Positions 1 through 12,600 of a DNA stretch of 64,000 bases are shown here, piece after piece. The stretch is from Physcomitrium patens (Eukaryota; Streptophyta; Bryopsida; Funariales; Funariaceae), in the NCBI RefSeq assembly GCF_000002425.4, contig NC_037257.1, forward strand, positions 19,442,257 through 19,506,256, in the 5' to 3' direction. Made by a program: the position numbers and the translations under genes. The notes under the pieces are model-generated. The model saw only the letters and a program-made list of their open reading frames with translations. It was not told the origin of the DNA and made no database searches. The first letter of the stretch is position 1. Every line of letters begins with the position of its first letter.

Positions 1-1721
1 CGATTCAGAAGTCTTGAAATGTACACAATACTACCTAAATGGCACTATTTTAGTTGTTTGTGTGATTTTTGATAAGTTGCACACATATCTGAACAGATTT
101 GTTCACACATATTTATTTATGTAAAGAAGATGGATGCTTTATCAAGTTTTTTGAAACAAGCTTGAAAAATGATCTATTAACATACTGAGATATTAAAAGT
201 ATTTATTTTAAAGGATTTGTGCACTGGATAAAAGGTTTTTGGCTTGTTAAGTTCAATTTAATTTCAAATTCATTCGTGACGGTATTTAAACTTAAATAAA
301 AGGTGTCTCAAAGGAATTGTAACCAAGGAAAATCAGAGTAGCCAACGAGGGCGAGAAGGGACATCTGAGTGGGAACACGAATACGAACACAAACATATGT
401 ATGCCTTCGTCCAAATAGCGGTGGAAGAAGCAAAAGCTATGGGTGTACGTAGGACGAAGAGGAAAGGGATGCGGCACGTCTGCACGAGGCAACCAGCAGC
501 AGCAAAAACACACACAATCACTGTTCCTGAGGGCACTTGCACACGTGTGCGAAAGTCATGTAGAGATATGAACCATTCAGCAGCAACCATTCAGTCAACG
601 CTCTTTCTCTCCACACCATTCATGAGCACTAAAATGATGTTCCGAAACCATTTTGATTGGAGGATGGGATATGGTGTGGCTCCCCCACTATGCCAAATCT
701 TGCAGGACCTGTACCTATTTTGCAGTGGGCTACACCATTTTGATGATTGGAGTGTTTGAATTGGCCCGGTGGGAACGCTCTCTTGAGCCGCAATCGCGTG
801 CTGGCAGGGAGGAAATTAAGTAAGGTGGCCGATGTTGTGAGACGCGTGCCACAGTAGGCCGACAGTACCACAACCGAGAGTCGTCCCGTCTGACTTCAAC
901 CTCTCATGGGGTACCGATATCCCTCTCTCATGGCAGGATTGCCGCAGATTTTCTCTTTTCCAAGCTCTCAATTTGGCCTGTTGTAGGTTTTAGTTGTGAT
1001 CGCATCTTGCGCTTGTTTCAAAACTGGCTTGCCTTCCAGCAGGAATGCGCATACTGTGCAGCTTCTTCTTATCAGCTGCGGTTTTTATGGCGCTGTACCC
1101 CACCAGGTAGATACATTCTTCTATTAATTACTCATAACTTAGAATCCAGCACCGTGCAGCGTCTCTTGGGTTACAACTTCATCAGACTTGAAGTCAATAC
1201 TTGAGCACCCCGGCCTTATCAAAAAAACAGAAGTCAACACTTGCGTTCTGCAATGAACGCGATGAATTACAACTCAAAGTCCGGTAATGTACTCCTTTAC
1301 CCTATTTGCACCAGAGTGCAGAGATTCAGGTTGTTGAATGAGGTGACTTAACTTTTTGTAACTTTTCCGACAGTATCCAACAAATTCCATGCTTATCCTT
1401 CCACCCCGAGGGTTTTTTGCACTGTGCCCAAGAACAGGATAGTTAAAAACCACCCGAATCTCTGTCTAGCATCAATATCGCAAAATCATGAAGAGGACCA
1501 GTAATAACATGAACTTGATATTTTGTGTTTTTGGCAGAAGTTTAGGCATGTCTGCTGGACCGATTAGGTCCAGACTGCTGGTATTCTCGGTCTATGATAT
1601 CATCTGGAGCCGAAGAGTAAAGCAGAAATCAGAAATTGTGACACAACGAACTGCCAGATGTTGAGCAAACCACACCTTTGTTGATTTAAGGTTGGGAGCC
1701 GATGATGGCATGCTGAGAAAC
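1..1721. other. Gene-like block, no recognisable product
   Basis: From about 300 the base composition rises to that of the genes further right, and it stays mixed to about 2.6 kb, unlike the A+T-rich DNA that follows. Open frames on both strands are at most 120 codons. None carries a domain or motif I recognise, and they overlap each other on opposite strands. The block could be untranslated or intronic parts of a gene that continues left of the window. No promoter or RNA gene could be supported. Confidence 0.3.
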
Positions 1722-1923
1722 CTTCCAAGAGACTGCCTGCTAAAGCTGTTTTGTTAGCGGTCGGCACCTTGGGGATCAGGTTGGCCGTGGGTGTAAGAAC
1801 TGTGGCTATCCCTCCAACTGTTGGAGGTGCCCCGGTGGCGCTCGACACAGTAATATGGATGGCACGAGCGTCACTCTTCTCCACGGATCTCTGTCCAGGT
1901 TTCACTGCTGCTGCCTGTAAAGC
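1722..1923 (-). other. Candidate minus-strand exon, unknown protein
   Basis: On the minus strand a pyrimidine-rich stretch ending TTTCAG is followed by about 67 open codons that start ALQAAAVKPGQRSVEK and are rich in Ala, Thr and Val. A possible GT donor follows a Leu-Glu pair at the low-coordinate end, and the frame stays open beyond it to about 1600. I do not recognise the protein. The call rests only on the acceptor, the open frame and the composition. It could equally be non-coding. Confidence 0.22.
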
Positions 1924-1956
1924 CTGAAACAGTCGATTATGTGAAAAATCATTCTA

Positions 1957-2208
1957 TGAATCCAACCAAGACTTCGAGGAATTCAAAGTGATGAGTTCAC
2001 GGAAGCAAGTTTGACTGACATCTTCTCCTGCAACATCATCTTGAGCTACAAGGAAGACATCGGCAGATGTGGATGTGATGTTGGCGGTTAATATGCCGGT
2101 TAGCTCGCAATGTTAAAATGAGTCTGTGCACCTGAGAAGATCGATCGACCCTGGATCGCTTCCGAAGTTCCCTCCATCTTCAACGATGCTTCCAAAAGTA
2201 ACGGGCTT
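1957..2208 (-). pseudogene. Possible decayed exon, unknown protein
   Basis: After an acceptor-like TTCCTGGTAG the minus strand reads KPVTFGSIVEDGGNF and continues in the same frame for about 80 codons, including VFLVAQDDVAGEDVSQ, with one in-frame TAA near 2106. The possible GT donor just before that stop would leave an intron of only about 28 bases before the frame resumes, too short for a plant. Either this is an exon broken by one stop or two unrelated open stretches. Together with the 1722-1923 candidate it hints at a host gene or gene relic on the minus strand. I cannot name a family. Confidence 0.22.
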
Positions 2209-2850
2209 CTACCAGGAACCAGCATCCATTTTTATCTTGGTGATCTGCTCCCGTTACGCCGCACTTTCCAAACCACTTGAACAGAAACACTGCACATGAA
2301 TCTATGTATCCCAAATTCTGTGTCACAGCCTAAGGACAGATGCCTATGAGGCTGGGGAATTGCAGGTTATTTGTGGATTTCTACCGCAAACTGTGAATAG
2401 GTCTGTCGAAGATTGATGCAACCCAATGCATTTTGTTCCTTAGTGTGAGCCTTAAAGGGAATTGAATTGGATATGCCCACATTCTCTAAATTCCAAAGGT
2501 GCCACTTGCCATTTTGAGAAGATCTATAGTCTCGTATCATTCTTCATCCTCTGCTTGGCCACAGCTGATTATATATCTCCTGATGTGCTCAGTTTGTTTT
2601 ACATTCTTTTTAGAATAGATTAGACGATCAAAGCACCAAAAAAAAACATGAGTTTTTATACACCTACAAATGGCTGAAATTTAATAGTTTCTTAAATATT
2701 ATAGCAAAGCAATCTAAATAGGATGATCAAATTAAAATTTAGGATGACCATTCAATCTTAAAACAGTTGCACAATTCATTCTAAAAAAAAAAACTGTATT
2801 TCTTACTATTCTCAATATACTATTGAAAATGTAATTTTATTAAATAGTAT
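2209..2850. other. Intergenic, no gene seen
   Basis: This stretch passes from mixed composition to A+T-rich DNA at about 2600. It has no open frame of note and no repeat that I can match elsewhere in the window. Confidence 0.4.
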
Positions 2851-2972
2851 TGTAAGAATTGTAACACAAGTTGGAACTTATCTAATACATAATCAAAGTT
2901 TGACTAAGTGTCAATCTTCCCTCTTTTAGCACATTCATATTAACAATATTGGATGAATGTTGTTTTACAACA
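2851..2972 (+). repeat. 5' LTR of ancient copia
   Basis: The repeat starts TGTAAG and ends ACAACA. It aligns with 8735-8869 through shared segments such as ACAAGTTG, ATGATCAAAG/ATAATCAAAG, CTCTTTT and ATTGGATGAATG. Divergence is high. Confidence 0.65.
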
Positions 2973-2985
2973 CGGCATTAGAGTG
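2973..2985 (+). other. Primer binding site, tRNA-Met 3' end type
   Basis: CGGCATTAGAGTG lies directly after the left LTR and resembles the usual plant copia primer site TGGTATCAGAGCC, with C/T changes expected from decay. This differs from the half-tRNA sites of the younger copia families in the same window. Confidence 0.45.
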
Positions 2986-5924
2986 TAAATGAACAACCTC
3001 TGTAGATGAACAATAGCTAAATGAATAATAACCATGGATGAAGAATAGCCATGAAGTTTGGCAATCATGCCAACTATTGTCATTTTATCAACTATTGTTC
3101 TTGGTGCCAATCATTATTGTTGCTATTAAAAAAAATTGTTGTTAAGATTTCTACTTTATAATAATTTGATATTGTCATTTTTGCTATTATTACTAATATA
3201 ATATGTATTTATATTTTTATATTATTGCTTTAAAGTTTGTTATTCTTAAAGAATCTTATTGTTTGTTATCATTGGATTTGTTGTCTTGACAATGGCATTA
3301 TCTTTGACCAACCATAGCATTGATTGGTTAGATGAAAAGAACTATGGTACATAGACATTTGTAATGAAATATTTTATAAGATTATTATTAAAATCTTTTT
3401 AATAAAAAAATCCCACAATCTTTGATATATTGATAGAGAACTTATAGAGAATTTTCTTTGCAAAATCTTTGACCTTAAAGTTTGGTGGTAAAATAAGTAA
3501 ATAATATATTTGTTTATTTGTGCTTACTACATTACCAAAGTCATGAAATCTACTTGTTCAATCAATTGCATTGAAGAAACAAGAAGAGATTATAAAAAAC
3601 ATTATGTGGTCTATACTACTTAAAAAGATGTAGAAAAAAGAAAAGAGTAGCTTTCTATTTTTGTATTAATAGTATATGTATGCAGGAAAGAAGCAATATC
3701 TATAATAGAAGCATAAATCAAAGATTGATAAGTCCAAAAGCCAATGTAGGGCTTGCAAATAGAATAGACATTTGTTGGTCATGTAGAGCGTTTTAGAACA
3801 AATGACAATGGCACAATTAGTACTAATATTTCTATTGTTTTCTCAATTCAAGAAGCATCATATAAGTTAAAAGCAACAATTATATCGTTCTTTCAATCAT
3901 GCCATTATATTTGCATTAATAATATAGTAGATATACACATCCTAAGAAATAGAAATAAGCTTCTTAACTTTAATGATAATACAACCATTTAAGTTGAAGA
4001 CTATGATAGTAGTATCAACAAATCATAAAGTTTAGGTGAGATATATCTCACATTTTTTATACCTTAAAGAAAAATTCATTCATATGGTTATAAAAAATGT
4101 ATATTAAATTCTTAGGATATGTAATATACTCTTATTAATTACAACCTTGAACAAAAAAGGTTGTAAGTTTAACTTAGAAGATAATAGAGTTGATTGAATC
4201 GTTTTTTTGGATGACTTACTTATGCAAGGCATGCTCAACAATAAAGCTTATCTTCTACATTGTGAAATTAAAGAAGTTGATGTATTTTTTAGTTTATCTA
4301 TCTTAAGTTGTATGTTTATTGAATGGAATCAACCATTAGCACATGCTTTGATGCATATAATATAAGAAGCAAAGAAAATGAATAGTATTTAAGAATTAAT
4401 GATCAAAGGTGAGAAGGATAAGGTACTAACATGTAAATTGTACATTGTTGGTAAGGCCTATAGGCAATCTTTTTTAGACAAGCACAAGCATGCTAATAGT
4501 ATTCTAGATATGGTAGTATGTAATCTTAGTTAATCTGATACAATTAGTTTTAGTGGTGCCAAATGGTTAGTTGTATAGATTGACAAATATTTTGATTATT
4601 GTAGCCTAGTATTTCTTCAAACTAAAGATTAAGTGCATATTCCTTATAAGACTTAGGATATAAAGACACAAAAGAGAATTAAAAGAAAAATAAAATTTTA
4701 TTACTAATTTAGGTACTAAATTCTTAAATTATAAGCTTATTTTATAATTCAAGACTTAAGGCATTTGACATATAATTATTCATGTATAAATACATAAGAT
4801 TTTTGGCATGTCAAAGAATATACACAAAAGTATATTTAAAGGAATACAAACACTCTTAGATAATATTAAGTTGGATTGTTAATATTGGATTTTTGCTACA
4901 AAGTTTGTAACATGGACTTATAATTGCCTTCTACTTATAAGATTTAATAGTAAGATACCACATGAAGTTTTAAATGGTAAAAAAAAACCTTTTTTTTAAT
5001 ATACTTATTAATTTGGTTCTGTTGATTGGTATTATATATCAAAAGAAAGGCATTGAAAGTTGATTCAAAAGCAAAGAAGGATATTTTTGTTGAATATTCA
5101 AATGTAGCAAAAAGATACAAGAATTTCCTTTTTGAGGACAAGAAGATGATTTTCAGTCAAGATGTGATTTTTTTTTATGATAAGGATAATTTTTTTAGTG
5201 AGTTATTAATTTTCTAAGAAAGAAAGAGAAGAAATGGTGATTATAAAAATAAGCATAATTTGCTTGGTGTACAATATCTAGATAGATTAGAAACATCCAA
5301 ATCTCAAGTTTCTAGATTATATATACTTGATAGATCTAGTATAGAAATGATTGGTGATGATGTAAACTTCATATCAACAAAAGTAGTAGAATTCCATCAC
5401 CTTAAAGTGAAGGCAATTATTCAAGCTCTACCATTAAGACATTGCTACATTGGTGAAATTGACTTGACAAACATCACAAGTGGCAATAAGATGAGTTACA
5501 TGTCTTTGAAAAATAACAATAATTACTTTTGAAAAGATTATGATTTGCCAATTAAAATAATAAATATTGTTGATGCTAATGAACATACAAAACTAGAACT
5601 ATTGAATAAGTCATAAATTCATCTTTTAGCATAGAATAGAATCATGCCATAGGAGAAGAACTTGATTCTTTAAAAGCTCAAAATACATGAGTTTTTATCT
5701 TTACTATATGCCAAGAAGGCTATGGATTTGAAATAGACTTTTAAAGAAAAACTTGCCAGCAATGGTTCTATCAAGTATTTCAAAGCTTGGTTAGTTGCAA
5801 AGGATTTTATTCAAGTGAAGGAATTTAATTACTAAAGAGACTTTTATACCAATTATTCATTATTGTATAATATAAAGACTTGCTTGAAAATGCACCAAGT
5901 ACTTAGTTATAGAAGATAAATTAG

Positions 5925-7600
5925 AAATTGCAACAACAAAGTTCTATTAATTTTAATATAATACTAAATAAACCTCAATTAAAGCTTAAAAATCCTAATC
6001 AAACCTTGATAAAATCCAATTGAAATTTTAGAGAAATTATAAATAAAATAAAATAAAATAAAAAATCCTAAAATAATTCTAAAAAAATCATAAAGAATTT
6101 TATAAAAAATTATAAAGAAATAATAAAGAAATTCCAAAAAGTATAAAAAAATCGAAAATTTAAAGAAAAAACTAAAAATAAAACCTTATATAAATCCTAA
6201 TTAAATATTTAAAAAATCCTAATATGATTCTAAAAACATTCTAATAAAATACTAAAATAAATCTTTAAATAATTTTTAATTTAATTCTAATCAAATCTTA
6301 AATAAAATCTTAATAAAAACCTAATAAAATCCTAAATCCTAAAAAAATACTAATAAAATTCTAAATCATAAATCAAATCCAAATTAAATTCTTATTAAAT
6401 CTTAAAACTTAAATAAATTTTTAATTAATCCTAAAATAATTTGAAAACTCAATAATTAATAATTTAATCATAATTTTTACTCAAAATTTGCACACTTTTT
6501 AATTGTTAAGTTGAAAACAAATACAAATAATTTGAAAAAGATCAAACTTACTACATAGAAGATAGTCTTCATAATCCACTCCAATGATGGCTAGTTTTCT
6601 TCTTCAATATTGATTTTAATATTTTAATGCCAATATCTATTGATTTTATGGTTCAATGGATTTCAAACTTTACACAATTGTTGAAAATCAAGTCTATTAC
6701 AAGTATTAAAAATATATATTTAATCCAACCAAAAAAAATTGTAAATCTTAAGAATCCTGACTAATTTTCTAACTCCAATTTTTGAGATCCTTATACTTTT
6801 AAAATTTAATAAATTTTAAATAAATTATTCGATTAAGCTTAAACTTACAACAAAAAATTTAAATAATAATTTTCACTCAATCACAAAATTTCACTGATAA
6901 ATCCACCACCAATCTCACAAAAAAATTCTAAGTAAAAATTCTTTATATTTTTTAAAAATCCAAAGTCCCTCCAAAACAACCTTAAGTTTGCAAAGCCTTT
7001 ACAAAGTCATTACAAACTCAAATCATTCAAATTCAATGCCCAAAGAAGATCTTTTTAGTTTGCTCTCAATTCTTGCTTTTCAATCAACCAAAGATCTTTA
7101 GAATTGCTACAAATATACAGTTATGTATCTTGAGATTTAATGTTAATTCTAGTTCACAACCAATCTTCTCTAGGTATTAGTTCTTGATTTCTTAAGGTAA
7201 TTTTTGCAACAAATTATTCTTAATTTCTTTTTAAAGATGCTCATTTTTTTTAATATACTTTATTTTGCCTTATTTATGATTATATAAAGTAAGTAGAAAC
7301 TATTTTTATAAAAAAAATAGCATTAATACTATAAGTTTTACTACCTCTCTATCTTTTACCTATATTTCATTATTATATCTTTCAATTAGGCTCTTCTACA
7401 ATAAAATCCATATTTTATTTCTTTTACTATATAGTTGTATTACAACACAACACCATCTTGCAATAATTTTCATATTTTTTATAATTTTTTCTATTTTTTT
7501 AAATTTAATTAATCAATAAATTTTTTGAAAAAAAAATCTACATAAAGATTTCAAAAGGACTTTAAGTTTTGCTTAAACATAAATGCAAGGTGTTGCAATT
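5925..7600. repeat. A+T-rich insertion inside the ancient copia
   Basis: Reverse-transcriptase sequence stops near 5.92 kb and resumes near 7.6 kb. The block between is extremely A+T-rich, with many short variants of AATCCTAA between about 5.94 and 6.45 kb. Its ends are similar in inverted orientation (TTAGAAATTGCAACA on the left, TGTTGCAATTAGTAA on the right), as in a terminal-inverted-repeat DNA element, but no transposase or clear target duplication is seen. Its right part (about 7.05-7.46 kb) is repeated near 23.3-23.7 kb. Confidence 0.4.
7050..7460 (+). repeat. Dispersed unclassified repeat, copy 1
   Basis: This is about 410 bp that align in the same order with 23290-23708. Shared landmarks include TTCTAGTT, a TCTTCT..GGTAT segment, TCTTGATTTCTTAAGGTAA (versus TCTTAGCTTATTGAGGTAA), ACTACCTCTCTAT-like text and TTGTATTAC.A..CAACA near the end. 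Both copies adjoin copia reverse transcriptase sequence. The family is unknown; an LTR or part of a DNA element is possible. Confidence 0.5.
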
Positions 7601-8734
7601 AGTAAAGACCTTATATAAGTTGAAGATATTTGGATGTATGTGGAATAAGAATTTAGATACATCTTTATTGAATCTTAGTTAGAAGTGGTAAAAGTCAAAC
7701 CTTTATTTTTACATTGAAAGATTAGTTCTTTTACTTGTTATCTATATTAATGATATAATAATTGGTGGGAAGAACTTTGAGATTCTTGTAAATTGAAAGA
7801 ATATATTGTAAGAGTGCTATAAGATGAAAGACCTTAGTGAACTTGGTTATTTTATTTGCATTGATTTCTTGCAAAAAAAGAAAAATAGTACTATTTATTT
7901 GAATCAAATTAAATACATTCATTAAAAGTTGTAGGAATTTGGGATAAAAGACATAAAAATTCTTGCAATATTAATAATACAAGGTCATCTTACTAGGCAT
8001 GAGAATGACAAATCTTTGCATGTAGAAGGTATATAGCTTTATTACAAATTTTTATCAAAATGCTTTAGATTTACTATTGTACTTTATAAATAGTACAAGA
8101 AAAAGCATTGTATTTATTTATCAATATTTTGTTCAATACATGGCATATTTACATATTTTGTGTTGGTAAGAGATTACGCAAATATTTTATTACTTGCAAT
8201 AGATAAAAGCTTTGATATTGTAATATGAAGGTAAAAAAGCAAGATTGTAACTTTTGGACTATAGTGATGTACATGGAGCAGGTTGTGCAGAAACATGTCA
8301 TTTTATGGATAGTTATACATTCATATTAGATGGCACAACTATCACTTGGTCAAGCAAGAAGCAATCATTAATTTCTATTTTGTCAACAAAGTCAAACTAT
8401 GTAGCTTTGGCTGCTGTAACAAGAGAGCTTTTATAGCTTTATAAAGTACTAAGGAATTAGGATTTTTTTAAGCCAATAAAGATCTTCATTTATAATTATA
8501 ATTAGAATGCTATTACTATTATCAAGAATCTAATATACCATAGTTGTATAAAGCATTGAAACATGGAACATTATTTTATTAAGTAAGACATAAAGAAAAG
8601 ACAAATTGGTTTAATATATTGTCCTATAGTGCATTAGTGGTAGATTTCTTTAAAAAACCTCTTTCTAGAGATTAAACATATCTAGTATTAGGCCTTCTTT
8701 TAATAGAGATCTAAGTCTTAATTAGAAAGAAGAA

Positions 8735-8869
8735 TGTTAAATATTATTATAATAATTATACTACAAGTTGAGACTTTTCTAGTATATGATCAAAGTTCAA
8801 TAAAGTACTACTCTTCTCTCTTTTGGTACATTTGTATTTGCAACATTGGATGAATGACATTTAGTAACA
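8735..8869 (+). repeat. 3' LTR of ancient copia
   Basis: Starts TGTTAA, ends GTAACA, and is the partner of 2851-2972. It is preceded by the purine-rich run ATTAGAAAGAAGA, a likely polypurine tract. Confidence 0.62.
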
Positions 8870-9687
8870 AATGCTTTGTTGCTTGAAATGCAAAATAGTT
8901 ATTCAAAGTCTATTATAAGTATTGATATTTCAACTTATAATTATTTTTAACTATTATATAATCAATACTAATTATAAATAATAATAATAATAATAATAAT
9001 AATAAACAATCTTATTGTATATCTATTAGAAAGAACTTACAAATTGATAGCATAAAATTTGTTGATAATATATGACAAACCAATTATATAAACTTAAATA
9101 TGATATTTATCATATCATTTTGAATATTTTTGTATATTCATATTTATTATACCATTTTGAAAACTACAGAGTGAAAATGTATTTGTATATTTTAATTTTG
9201 CTGAGGCCGAACAAACTTGGCTTGTTTTTTATTTAGTTTTCTTCCTTTTTCGTTTTCAAGAAACTATTTTACAGGCTTGACGTTTAAGCACAATTGTTGT
9301 TAATCGCCTGTTAATCTGCAAGGTTAATGAGGTCCAAAGTGAGATGCACCGTGACAACTAGTGGCTGTGTCAATTGTTGGCACCGATTTGCAAGGCTCAG
9401 GTTCCAGTTATCGCATACTCCATATTCCGAGTTTTCATTAGCTTCGGGTTTGAGCAACAGTAGGATGAGAAGTATATTTGCGATTCAGCCGGTTCTTCAC
9501 TATATATGCAAAGTGTACACACCATGAACTTCAGAAAATACCGGTAGGTATCTTATTGGCCAAGTTCCAAAAAAAATCGGTTTAAGGGAGAGCCAGACAA
9601 GCTATGGTTAATGGAAGAAACCCAATTGGAATGTAATCTAGATTAAAGTAACCTGCAAACTTGCAGAATACACAGGAGGTGGTGCTA
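8870..9687. other. Intergenic and 3' flank of the epsilon-tubulin gene
   Basis: A (TAA)n microsatellite lies at about 8978-9005. A+T-rich DNA follows to about 9200, then mixed composition leading to the minus-strand gene, whose 3' untranslated part should lie here. No other gene is seen. Confidence 0.5.
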
Positions 9688-12600
9688 CTACTGGTACATG
9701 ATGGGTTGCAATCGCACGAGATGCTCAGGGGTTCTAGCTGTCTCCAGTGTTTCGTACTCCTCAATTAAGTCGTCCATCATGTCTGAAAAATAGATTGTTT
9801 CGAACAGGGCAGAAAATTGAACACCTTGGAATTTCGTAGTACCTTAAGACTAGTCAGAAAATAGCTTGAGTTTGGAATACACAAATCTTACTAACTCAAA
9901 TTTTATCTCCAAGTTGAAGCATCACCGGGTGACTTGAAAGAATTTCTGCAAACAATTTAAGCACGTGTAGAAGTAAAGTAAGAGATATATGCATAACAAG
10001 GAGGGTTCACTTACTACTGGCGGTGTCAAAAACGGAAACATCCATGTACTCAGTGTAGTGATGCACGTAAACTTTTCGTCTGTACAACTGCTTAAAGCTC
10101 TCCTTCATTCCAATAAACCGGCTCCTGGATTCCCCTAATGAGATAATGGTTAGTGACAAAGGTCTAACTCATGCATATTCTGACTTTGAAACGGCTAGAC
10201 AATTCGTGGAATATGACTATCTGAGTTCCAGTCTCTCGAGTCTGAAGCAAAGTTGAAGTAAAATTTATTCGAGAGATCATGAATGAAGCAAGGGACAATG
10301 TAAAATATTTCTCCCATCAAAGGGGAATTATGGTTGTCGAAGGGAAAAGTCGTCCAGCGTATCTGACAACCTACCGTATGCAAGTGTTATTGGCCAAGCA
10401 TAGAAGAGAGCAGGGACTGTGCACTGCAGCTTGATTGCATAATCCTACTTTGAAACCTTCCACGTTCCAATGAGCCTGGGAAGAAAACATAAGCAAGATA
10501 AGTGCATCCGGTCTAGATATGACAATTCATTGGTGACATAACACCAGGAATGTTCAAAGTACTGAGTCATTGTACCTTCGATGCCTATCAACAGGATTGG
10601 GTTATCTGTTGCAACGTCATGAACTCAACGTCAAAATGAAGGGCACAAGGATCTAAACGAACCATGGTGAGCCGACTCTTCATCCGAGCAACATTTTCTT
10701 GCAGATCAGAAATAGTGCAGGAGTTGCCTCGCATTAGCAGCGCACAAGCTAAGTAGGTCGAATCATTTGGATTCACTTTCATCAGTTGGGCCTCTCTCGC
10801 AAAAACGTCCGTGAAGAGCTGTAGTAACCAACTCTTAACCTAGTATAAAGCTTCCGTTTCATGTTCCAATCAACCAGAATTTTGCACAATTCTAACCTCT
10901 TCATAATAAGACGAAAATCCAGACTACACATTTATATCAGGTTGTTTCCTCAAATACCTGCTTTATTGCACGTTGCTGAGTTCCTTCTGTCACATCAAAA
11001 GGAGTAGTCCAATGAAAAAACATAAATCAGCTTGCATGCGTTAACTATTACTAAATACGATATTATTAAAAGCGACGAATGCCAAGGACCTCATCCAGCT
11101 TTTATCATATCAGAAGCAATCGTCTCGTCGTAATTGAGCCGTGGAAAGCGATAGTACCGCATACTGAAACAGCCAAATGCGGAGACATGCTTGAAGTAAG
11201 GTAATGGAGTCGAGGATATGGCACCAAATTCATGGTTATCTCGTTTAAATCAACTACACTTCAACCGATTGTAACATGTTAGATATTTAGCAAACTTGCT
11301 GGCAGAAAGCTGTGCATGAGAACGAAATTGGATGTGATAAGCAATATGTGAAGAATGTTCTAACCCCTGAATTTGCTGAATGAAATGCAATTGTGGGTCC
11401 ATGATCCAAAAGCATGCGAGGAGACATACCGCTTTGGCTGCTCAATCAAATATCATCAGTTTTGAGAAAACGTCAGAATTACCATTTAAAGGTCCCTCGA
11501 AGCGCATAGAACTCGTCAAGTGGAGCAGGAGATTTGAGGCGATGCTATTCATTTCGTCAAATGGTTTTGTCACCTTCGGACTCCACCGTTCAGCTGCAGA
11601 ATTTTGTTTTTTCTTTCCAATCGCATCATTTTTTCTGCATCATTTGGAGTAAAAATAGAGTTTAAAATTCAAATTACAAACCCTAAAATAAGCAATATTT
11701 ATTTAGGTATACATTACAGACATGCCTGAGTCACTTGTTTAGTTTCTTAAGAGCTAGATATGAAAGGAATAATTTGGGAAACCTGATGATGTCTAGCAAG
11801 GCCTGGTTCTCGAGGGGGAGAACACAGTCAGCGTGCTCAGTGAGTGCCATGGTCGACAGAAGGCTGTGCACTACAATCGTTTAGATATCTTTCATACCCT
11901 ACAAAAAAATATGATAGCAACCAAGTATGCACGATATAATTCTAAAGCACATCAACCGAGTGCTCATTGACCCCATACTTTGGTACTGCCCTCAGTAATT
12001 TCAGAGTCAGTCTCAATTCAATGGTAGCAAACTTTATTTTTGAAAATGAAACATTACACTGAACCAACTCTGCCACTCTGATCTACCTTCGAGATTAAGT
12101 TTCGTCTTAATATTCGTGCAAACAGGAAGAATTTTAGACAGCAATATGAGAGCAGAGCATTCTCTCCCTTGTGTCAGTTAAAATGGAACATAATAAGCCT
12201 AATCGCGTTTTGCTAGGGAAATAACCTGTTGTAAGGCGAAGTAATCACATCGTCATCGGCAGACGGAAATATGCTTTGCGTGAAGCGATAAACCTCTGGA
12301 TAGGCATCCTTCGAACCGCTAAAAACAAAATGTCAACTTATCGCTCTCATAAGCAACTCTCAAATGTAGCCGTGTGTGTTCATTCGCTTCCAAACAAGAT
12401 TAAGCGAGGTACCCTCACAATTGCCCATGAGTACAAGACTTGGTTTTGAGTAGTACTTTGTAGTTCTAGATATTCAGGAGCACTCACGTGGAGTGTTTCC
12501 AAAATGTAGCTCCCGACACCAGATCCGGTGCCGCCTCCGATTGAGTGCATCATCACAAATGTTTGGAGCGAGTCACAAAGTTCCGCCTGCAAGAGAAAAT

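Larger units (their letters stand above)
2851..8869 (+). mobile_element. Ancient Ty1/copia LTR element, heavily decayed
   Basis: Two diverged direct repeats of about 120-135 bp (2851-2972 and 8735-8869) bound this element. Between them copia parts appear in order: gag-like sequence near 3.3 kb, the end of integrase near 5.0-5.2 kb, reverse transcriptase in two parts (about 5.75-5.9 and 7.6-8.0 kb), and RNase H near 8.25-8.65 kb with a recognisable WSSKKQ motif. A tRNA-Met-like primer site follows the left LTR, and a purine-rich run precedes the right one. The element is broken many times, and its LTRs differ at a large share of positions, so it is very old. A+T bias suggests long exposure to cytosine methylation. 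An A+T-rich block at about 5.93-7.6 kb interrupts the reverse transcriptase. Confidence 0.75.

Noticed and set aside
397-759. 120-codon plus-strand open frame
   Set aside because: No recognisable domain, overlaps open frames on the other strand, and has a composition like chance translation.
9903-9945. An extra epsilon-tubulin exon (ILSSHPVMLQLGDKI)
   Set aside because: It runs into a stop with no donor, and exon 15 joins exon 16 in phase without it.
11101-11171. Exon reading YYRFPRLNYDE as the tubulin FPRLHYL motif
   Set aside because: Wrong phase. The true motif VPYPRLHYL lies a little upstream in the exon 11158-11253, which fits the phases on both sides.
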